The translations under genes were made by a program, and so were the position numbers. Positions 15,958 through 21,127 of a DNA stretch of 21,127 bases are shown piece by piece. Position 1 is the stretch's first letter; every line of letters starts with the position of its first letter. The notes beneath the pieces were generated by a model that made no database searches, had not been told where the DNA came from, and was given only the letters and a program-made list of their open reading frames with translations. This stretch comes from CAZCVI01 sp964502145 (GTDB lineage: Bacteria; Acidobacteriota; Aminicenantia; UBA2199): contig CAZCVI010000114.1 in assembly GCA_964502145.1 (NCBI GenBank), positions 1 through 21,127 of the forward strand. Reading direction: 5' to 3'.

Positions 15958-18900
15958 ATGGGTTGCTGGGAACTTGAATCCAGGGTACCCAGGAATGATG
16001 TGGTAAAGATGAGTGATCATAAATGTTTAATATCCTGTTTGCGGAAACTTGAGCCGACTGGTTATAATGGATTCGAGGGCTTGATCTTAAAGTTAATGGA
16101 GAAATTCACGGGTGAACGTTTTTATCTCGCCAGATCAGGCTCACAATTTGGAAAGGACTTCAGTAATGCAGATTGGCTAGCTGTAGAATGTAAAAGATAT
16201 GCGGAGAGAACCCCTCTGCATGAACGGGAATTATTGGGAGAAGTAGACCAAGCATATCGGGCAAATCCAAATCTTGATTTATGGGTGCTGGTAACTTCAA
16301 TTCCAGTGGACAATCAATTGGCGGAAGCCCTCATTTATAATGGACGCGAAAAAGGGGTTGAAATTCTTTTTATTGAATCAAAAGAAGACGGATCGGGTAA
16401 CCTCCAGCTACTGTGTGCGGATGGTGATCATATTTTCATACAGTTTCTGGAGAATAACCTGAAAACAAATGTGGATACAGACGGAATAAAGAAGTACCTG
16501 AAGACCATCAAAGTGAAGTCGGATTATCAAAACAAGATAGAGATTTTGAAGAATGACTTTTTGAAACGTAATTTGGGCTATGATCACTTTCGGGTGTGGC
16601 AAAACAATTGGTTATTGGAGAGATTCGAATCTCCTGAAAAATCCCGTTACGATTTTAATCAATCCATCGCCATCTGTGACCAGGAAAGCGCTTTTATAAA
16701 GAGGACCAAAGCACTTGAAAAATTCGATTGCTGGTTTACCCAGTGGAGAAATGGGGAAAGAAAAATGTTTATTCTGTCTGGAGAGGAGGGCGATGGAAAG
16801 ACCTGGGCTGTTGCTTCATGGATAGCAGAGAATATAAAAAAGGATGACAATACCATCCCCTTTGTTTTTCTACCCGCTCGTTTTGTTTCCTCTGCTGATA
16901 TTATTCCAATGCTTGCCCATGTCGTTTCCAAGTGGTATGAAGGTCTTTCGGATGAATATTGGGAAAAAAGATTCAAAAACTGGCTAACCAGACCACCCTC
17001 AACAGACCCTCTTCTGGTTTTGGTTATTGATGGTCTGAATGAATATTTTGATTTTGATTGGGTTACACTCTTGGACAAATTAAACAATACGGCTGGGCGT
17101 TTTTACAACAGAATTGCAGTTGTGGTGGTGGTACGTACGATTTATTGGCAGGAGAAACAAAATCTGTTAAGTGATATAAAAAAGGAAGAATGGACTCTGC
17201 CTTCCTTTGATGATGATGAATTCACCGAAGCTTTAAAAAAGTATAATCTGACTATTGCTGATTTCTCTTCCGATATTCAACCTTTAATCAGAAAACCGCG
17301 ATATTTTGACCTTGCCGTTCGGTACAGAAAAGAAATGGCAGAGAGCGGCGATATGACATTACCCCGATTGATTTATGAAGATTTTAAAGACCGTTGTAAG
17401 CGGATGCACGGGCATCCTCTCGACGATAAAGAGTTTGAAAGGCTCATCATGAATTTGGCGGAGAAATCAGTAAAGAGCTATAACTCAAGGAATTTATTTG
17501 ATGAAGCGGATATGGTTCCACAAAATAAAGAGAAAAAGGAATTGATATTTCAGGAATTAATAACCGGGGGGATTTTTATCCGGGATGATAACCAGAAGCA
17601 CAAAGTCAAATTGGACCCTAATCGTTTGGCCTGCGGATTGGGGGTATTATTGGCCAGCGAATTAAACAATTTGTCTTCAAAAGACCCGAAGGTTATTGAA
17701 GATGCCATCCATAAATTTCTTGAACCCCAACCTGAGATAGATTTTAAAACCGATATCGCCGCTTTTGCCGTGTACCAAGAGATGACATCTAAGAATCATG
17801 CGGAAGAGATATGTTATGAACTTCTGAAGTACTGGTGTTATTCACTTAACAGGAAATGGAATGTCTCGGATGACTTCTTTTCATATTTCCAAAGAAACCC
17901 ATCACTCTATCTTAAACTAGCGGAAGACTCCACAGGGTTTAACAGCCTTGATTTTCAAGTTAACAAATCCTTGCGGTATCTGTTTGTCTACTGGGTAAAA
18001 AAGTGCCCTGATTTATTCAAAGCCAAATTTGAGGAATGGGTTGGGTATGTCGATATCTATGGCTTTTTTAGACGCAATAGTGATGATGAAAAAACATTGC
18101 ATAAAAAAATGATGGGAGTCGCTGATAGAATGGGGTTACCTTCGATTACTACTGGAAGTATAAATTTTTTGGGTTTTTCTTTTATTTTAACAGATGATGA
18201 TGAGAAATCAAGGTTAGCCACCCTGGCACTCAGTGTCATCTCTAAGGCAGAGCGCCGACTTTTTTTAAATGCAATAATTAAAAGAGTGGTGGCAGAATCC
18301 ATTATGGGGTATTGTAATGACAGGGAGATAGTTGAATGGCTTCTCCGAACAAATAAAAAGTCATTATGGGGAGACTTGGAGATAGAAGTTCAAAAATTAA
18401 TCGGCACAAACCAGGTGGTTGCACAAAAGGCTGCCTTCCGTCTCTTGGATTGTGAGGGAAGTCCACAGGCGATTGAACTACGTAATTCTTTGCCTCCTGA
18501 CCTCTTTGGGCAGAATAACTATCCGCAGGAATATGAAAAAGACCCCTGCTCTTCTTCTTATGAATTAAAAAAAGAGCATTATTTTGACTGCCTGAAACGT
18601 CAGGATGTTCAATTGACCCATCTCAATTGGAGAATAAAACAATATGCGTTAGAACCTGATTTACCTGTACCGGATTGTTATATTCAACGCTTAATCGAAT
18701 GCGGTAAAACCATAAATCCCGTGCTTCTGTGGTCAGGCCATATGCGTACTGAAAGCGATCACTTTTTTAAACAAAATGAAATTAATTTTTATGCCTTCTG
18801 CCCCGAGATTATTGCTGAGTTAATAAATACTGTGATTCGGGAACGGAATCGCAATATCAAATATACCAATCTTGTTTTTCAATTAACAAAAAATTATCTT

Positions 18901-20460
18901 ATTTTTGGAAAGCCAGAAATGGATGCAATAAAGGAAACATGGGGAAATCACAGCTATCTTAAATCAGATGATCAGTATGATTGGAAAGAAGAATTCCTAT
19001 TTTTATTGATACTTATTGAGTCATCCCCAATAGAGCAACTACGGTTACTGATAAACTGGCAAGGACATATTCGTTTAGAATTTGGGAACTATCTTAAAAA
19101 ACTCCACGAACCCTGTTGGAATGAAGTCGCGGCTTTAATGGAAGAGACAGATGAAAATAGTTTGTGGAAATTACTCTTCTGTATTTCCAATTATCCAATG
19201 GATATACCGAAATCATTGCTCCGAGAAATCGGAAAGTATTTCAATCACCCAAACAAATTAGTAAGAGATTATGCATTAAAAATCGCCTACCATTCAAAAG
19301 ACCCGGAATTAATTGAGATTTTTTTGCAGAGTCAGTGGAAATACCAACCCGGGAAGAAATACAGCTCGAATCTTGAAAACTATTATGGATGCTGTTTCAT
19401 TGCTCATTTCGCTTTGCATCTGACATATGAAGAAATTCGAGAACGGGTTTCACCGGATTGGATTTCTTACGCCATCTATTCCAGAGGGATGAAGCAAGAT
19501 GAGGTAGGCAAATTCACCAGAGATTTTGTTTTCTGGGGAGAAGATGTCGGCCAATTAACAGATAGAGTTCCTTCTGTAAATACGGACTTTTGTGGATTTT
19601 ACTGTGATAAACATGTGGTCAGAGAAATTGTTAGATCAAATCCTTCTTTGATACAACACTGGCTTAAACCAATATCTCCCTTTTCACCCAAAGCTGACGA
19701 AACTCTATACTATCACCATGAGTTCTATGAGAGCCTTTTCCAAATTCTGCTTGAGACTGATCAAGAGGCTGGAGTTCAGTTATTCAGACGGTTAAGAGAG
19801 ATAAATCCACAAACTCGATATGTAAATAATATTACAAGGATTAGTATCTTAATGTATGATGTGTTTGCTCCCAATCGCATGGGTGAAGAACTGGGGGAAT
19901 TATGGGATGAAATCATGCAGGGGTGCCTAACGGATAAAGATGTGTTGGAAATCTCCATTGTATGCCACGTTAAGCTCAACACCGCCTGGTATTTGGCAAA
20001 AGCCGAAGATTACATTTCATCAGACATATTGATTGATAAAGCGACTGGGATAAATATGCTGGGCTTCTCCTGTGAAAATACAGCTATCAACCGATTAAAT
20101 GCCTTAAAGGAAGAAATCCCCGATTGCTGGCTGAAACCCGTCATAGAAACCGCAGTAAAAAGATGGAATTTAAACCATTGGGCCAGAATATGGTATTTAC
20201 GTTTTTTGGAATATCCCAATGATATCTCCGCTTGGGCTGCATTCAACCTGTTTTTGAAATGTGCGGACCGCCGCTTCTGGGCATGGAAAAAACAATTGGA
20301 TGACCATCTTGAAGAGAAAGATTTTTCTAAAAAAAGAGATGTGTTTTACCAGTTAAACGAAGACAGAGTGAAGGAGAGTATCAAAAAAAACGAAGAAGAT
20401 TTTGAGAAGGAATTCCTGGGGGAAAAAATAGATAAAAGCATTCACCCATGGTTATTATAA
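15958..20460 (+). CDS. Mrr-like nuclease fused to STAND NTPase, Avs-like antiviral sensor candidate
   Basis: A 1500-residue protein with the effector-NTPase-sensor layout of antiviral STAND (Avs) proteins, which recognise a phage protein, oligomerise and activate a nuclease. Residues about 35-160 form a PD-(D/E)XK Mrr-like domain: NGFE (37-40), the GSQFGKD run ending in D67, and VECKRY with E77-x-K79. The NTPase core has Walker A GEEGDGKT (275-282), Walker B LLVLVIDGLNE (352-362) and a sensor-like VVVVVRT (R393). The remaining roughly 1000 residues are helical and repeat-like, with no further catalytic motif, and fit a target-binding region. Start is uncertain: the ATG at 15958 has GAGG only 2 nt upstream, while the ATG at 16009 gives MSDHKCLISCLRKLE, which begins nearer the conserved nuclease. 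The gene is visibly more A/T-rich than the surface-protein gene and is flanked by 68-bp direct repeats, hinting at acquisition. Confidence 0.85.
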   Translation: MGCWELESRVPRNDVVKMSDHKCLISCLRKLEPTGYNGFEGLILKLMEKFTGERFYLARSGSQFGKDFSNADWLAVECKRYAERTPLHERELLGEVDQAYRANPNLDLWVLVTSIPVDNQLAEALIYNGREKGVEILFIESKEDGSGNLQLLCADGDHIFIQFLENNLKTNVDTDGIKKYLKTIKVKSDYQNKIEILKNDFLKRNLGYDHFRVWQNNWLLERFESPEKSRYDFNQSIAICDQESAFIKRTKALEKFDCWFTQWRNGERKMFILSGEEGDGKTWAVASWIAENIKKDDNTIPFVFLPARFVSSADIIPMLAHVVSKWYEGLSDEYWEKRFKNWLTRPPSTDPLLVLVIDGLNEYFDFDWVTLLDKLNNTAGRFYNRIAVVVVVRTIYWQEKQNLLSDIKKEEWTLPSFDDDEFTEALKKYNLTIADFSSDIQPLIRKPRYFDLAVRYRKEMAESGDMTLPRLIYEDFKDRCKRMHGHPLDDKEFERLIMNLAEKSVKSYNSRNLFDEADMVPQNKEKKELIFQELITGGIFIRDDNQKHKVKLDPNRLACGLGVLLASELNNLSSKDPKVIEDAIHKFLEPQPEIDFKTDIAAFAVYQEMTSKNHAEEICYELLKYWCYSLNRKWNVSDDFFSYFQRNPSLYLKLAEDSTGFNSLDFQVNKSLRYLFVYWVKKCPDLFKAKFEEWVGYVDIYGFFRRNSDDEKTLHKKMMGVADRMGLPSITTGSINFLGFSFILTDDDEKSRLATLALSVISKAERRLFLNAIIKRVVAESIMGYCNDREIVEWLLRTNKKSLWGDLEIEVQKLIGTNQVVAQKAAFRLLDCEGSPQAIELRNSLPPDLFGQNNYPQEYEKDPCSSSYELKKEHYFDCLKRQDVQLTHLNWRIKQYALEPDLPVPDCYIQRLIECGKTINPVLLWSGHMRTESDHFFKQNEINFYAFCPEIIAELINTVIRERNRNIKYTNLVFQLTKNYLIFGKPEMDAIKETWGNHSYLKSDDQYDWKEEFLFLLILIESSPIEQLRLLINWQGHIRLEFGNYLKKLHEPCWNEVAALMEETDENSLWKLLFCISNYPMDIPKSLLREIGKYFNHPNKLVRDYALKIAYHSKDPELIEIFLQSQWKYQPGKKYSSNLENYYGCCFIAHFALHLTYEEIRERVSPDWISYAIYSRGMKQDEVGKFTRDFVFWGEDVGQLTDRVPSVNTDFCGFYCDKHVVREIVRSNPSLIQHWLKPISPFSPKADETLYYHHEFYESLFQILLETDQEAGVQLFRRLREINPQTRYVNNITRISILMYDVFAPNRMGEELGELWDEIMQGCLTDKDVLEISIVCHVKLNTAWYLAKAEDYISSDILIDKATGINMLGFSCENTAINRLNALKEEIPDCWLKPVIETAVKRWNLNHWARIWYLRFLEYPNDISAWAAFNLFLKCADRRFWAWKKQLDDHLEEKDFSKKRDVFYQLNEDRVKESIKKNEEDFEKEFLGEKIDKSIHPWLL

Positions 20461-20526
20461 AAGCTGCCCAGTATCCAATAATTCGTCAGTTTTCGTCATT
20501 ATATCGCCCCTTATAATAATGGTGCT

Positions 20527-20621
20527 ACCACAGTCCCCGTGACCGTGGCCGCAGCCGGGTATTTATGATGGATTCCCAGTCGCGGCCATTGCCCGTGGGT
20601 ACGACTCTTGACAAGATCACC
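20527..20621 (+). pseudogene. Relic of the 3' end of a surface-protein paralogue
   Basis: 20527-20563 matches 14878-14914 of the giant surface-protein gene at 36 of 37 bases (TVPVTVAAAGY). A stop (TGA) and a frame change follow, after which RPLPVGTTLDKIT (about 20580-20620) aligns to RPLPVGSTLDRAN of the intact protein. It does not encode a product. Because LDKIT differs from the intact gene, the source was another paralogue or an older copy. Its end overlaps the promoter of the second small gene. Confidence 0.75.
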
Positions 20622-20674
20622 GACTAAGTCTATATTAATGGAGGAGGCACCTATGCAGGAAGTCATTTTTGAGT
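20607..20674 (+). repeat. Promoter-RBS-start cassette, direct repeat copy 2
   Basis: Second copy of the 68-bp direct repeat at 15308-15375 (62 of 68 identical). Unlike the first copy, it is still joined on its upstream side to surface-protein-derived sequence, so it looks closer to the ancestral arrangement. Confidence 0.85.
20608..20636 (+). promoter_or_regulatory. Consensus-like sigma70 promoter, copy 2
   Basis: TTGACA (20608-20613), a 17-bp spacer and TATATT (20631-20636), followed by GGAGGAGG and the ATG at 20653. All hexamer bases are the same as in copy 1 although the spacer differs at two positions, which suggests the promoter elements are maintained. Confidence 0.7.
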
Positions 20675-20850
20675 CTAAACTTTTAAAGGATGGGCATTTG
20701 TATTGTCCTAAAAACAAGCTTAGCTTGTTGTCTAATTTTAAGGGTCCATTATATGCCACGGATTCTGAAATCGAAATGGCAGCCGTTGCAGATCAAGCGG
20801 AGGAATTTCTTTCCGATCAGGAATTGGAATATTATATGAACTTGAACTGA
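20653..20850 (+). CDS. Small antitoxin-like protein (copy 2)
   Basis: A 65-residue protein starting MQEVIFESKLLKDGHLYCPK and ending SDQELEYYMNLN. The N-terminus recalls short beta-strand openings of AbrB/MazE-like antitoxins (a hydrophobic strand, then DG-x-LYCP); the acidic C-terminus (DSEIEMAAV, AEEFLSDQEL) resembles toxin-binding tails. The ATG at 20653 is favoured by the GGAGGAGG 5 nt upstream and by agreement with copy 1; an in-frame ATG at 20638 lacks a ribosome-binding site. No toxin gene follows in the remaining 277 bp. The antitoxin label is a guess from general character. Confidence 0.55.
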   Translation: MQEVIFESKLLKDGHLYCPKNKLSLLSNFKGPLYATDSEIEMAAVADQAEEFLSDQELEYYMNLN

Positions 20851-21010
20851 ATTCCATGACCATGAATCAAAGACAAAACTGGCTGGCTAATTCTGGTCCA
20901 AGTTTTGGGCATGGATATAAAAAATACTAAAAAAAAAAGAGTTTTGAAAAAAATTGTATCGGAGTTTAGTGATAATTAGTTGTTAAATTTTATATCACCG
21001 TAGCCGGTTC

Positions 21011-21127
21011 TTATTTCCATTGAAGCTTGTCTTCCTGGTTCGACAAAAACCTGCTGAGTTCTGCATTATTTTCAGCAATTCTAATTTTGAAAAATTTTGA
21101 TTTTTGAGGCCCCCCCACTGCAATCCA
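21011..21127 (-). CDS. Possible C-terminal end of an unidentified gene (partial)
   Basis: On the minus strand a frame open to the window edge encodes 38 residues and stops at 21011. The last 29 (KSKFFKIRIAENNAELSRFL and onward to LQWK) have normal protein character. The family is not recognisable. The frame passes through a run of seven G (complement of 21110-21116), so its upstream part may be out of phase. Confidence 0.3.
   Translation of the reverse strand, partial: WIAVGGPQKSKFFKIRIAENNAELSRFLSNQEDKLQWK

Overview
The window looks like an accessory (conflict plus cell-surface) region from an environmental Gram-negative bacterium. The basis is a giant Sec-exported beta-rich surface protein, phage-tail-collar paralogues of the MdpB (microcystin-dependent) type, a bacterial Roco protein and several defence or toxin-antitoxin families. 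Such combinations are common in deltaproteobacterial, KSB/Ignavibacteria-like and cyanobacterial genomes. The sequence itself does not fix the phylum. No rRNA, tRNA, CRISPR array, integrase or transposase was seen.

Layout. (1) 51-2783 (+): a Roco protein (leucine-rich repeats, Roc GTPase, COR, extra C-terminal domain) whose 5' end is lost at the window edge. (2) 2784-2916: a long hairpin repeat between convergent genes. (3) 4755-2924 (-): a two-gene operon of a DUF262 protein and a HEPN RNase-like protein, overlapping by ATGA. (4) 5590-5095 (-): a decayed hicA-hicB toxin-antitoxin pair, with hicA truncated at its N-terminus and hicB frameshifted. (5) 5760-7562 (+): a promoter, a structured 5' leader with a possible pseudoknot, then three paralogous tail-collar genes. 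(6) 7708-15099 (+): a 2463-residue exported protein with a beta-helix head, a stalk of about 12 choice-of-anchor-D modules (nine of exactly 345 bp) and several Ig/BACON-like modules, followed by a terminator. (7) 15201-15283: a second hairpin repeat built on the same plan as the first. (8) 15308-20674: two copies of a 68-bp promoter/RBS/start cassette, each driving a small antitoxin-like gene. They bracket a 1500-residue Mrr-nuclease/STAND-NTPase protein that resembles the antiviral Avs architecture. (9) 21011-21127 (-): a possible C-terminal end of another gene.

How it fits together. The tail-collar genes and the giant protein lie head to tail and probably form one extracellular unit; the collar genes share short spacers and good ribosome-binding sites. 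The DUF262-HEPN pair, the Mrr-STAND protein and perhaps the Roco protein fit a defence island, and the hicAB relic marks gene decay there. The least expected observation is that the strong-looking promoter of both small genes has its -35 box inside what reads as a leftover of the 3' end of a paralogue of the giant surface-protein gene (Thr-Leu-Asp-Lys-Ile-Thr codons). This suggests promoter capture from decayed coding DNA.
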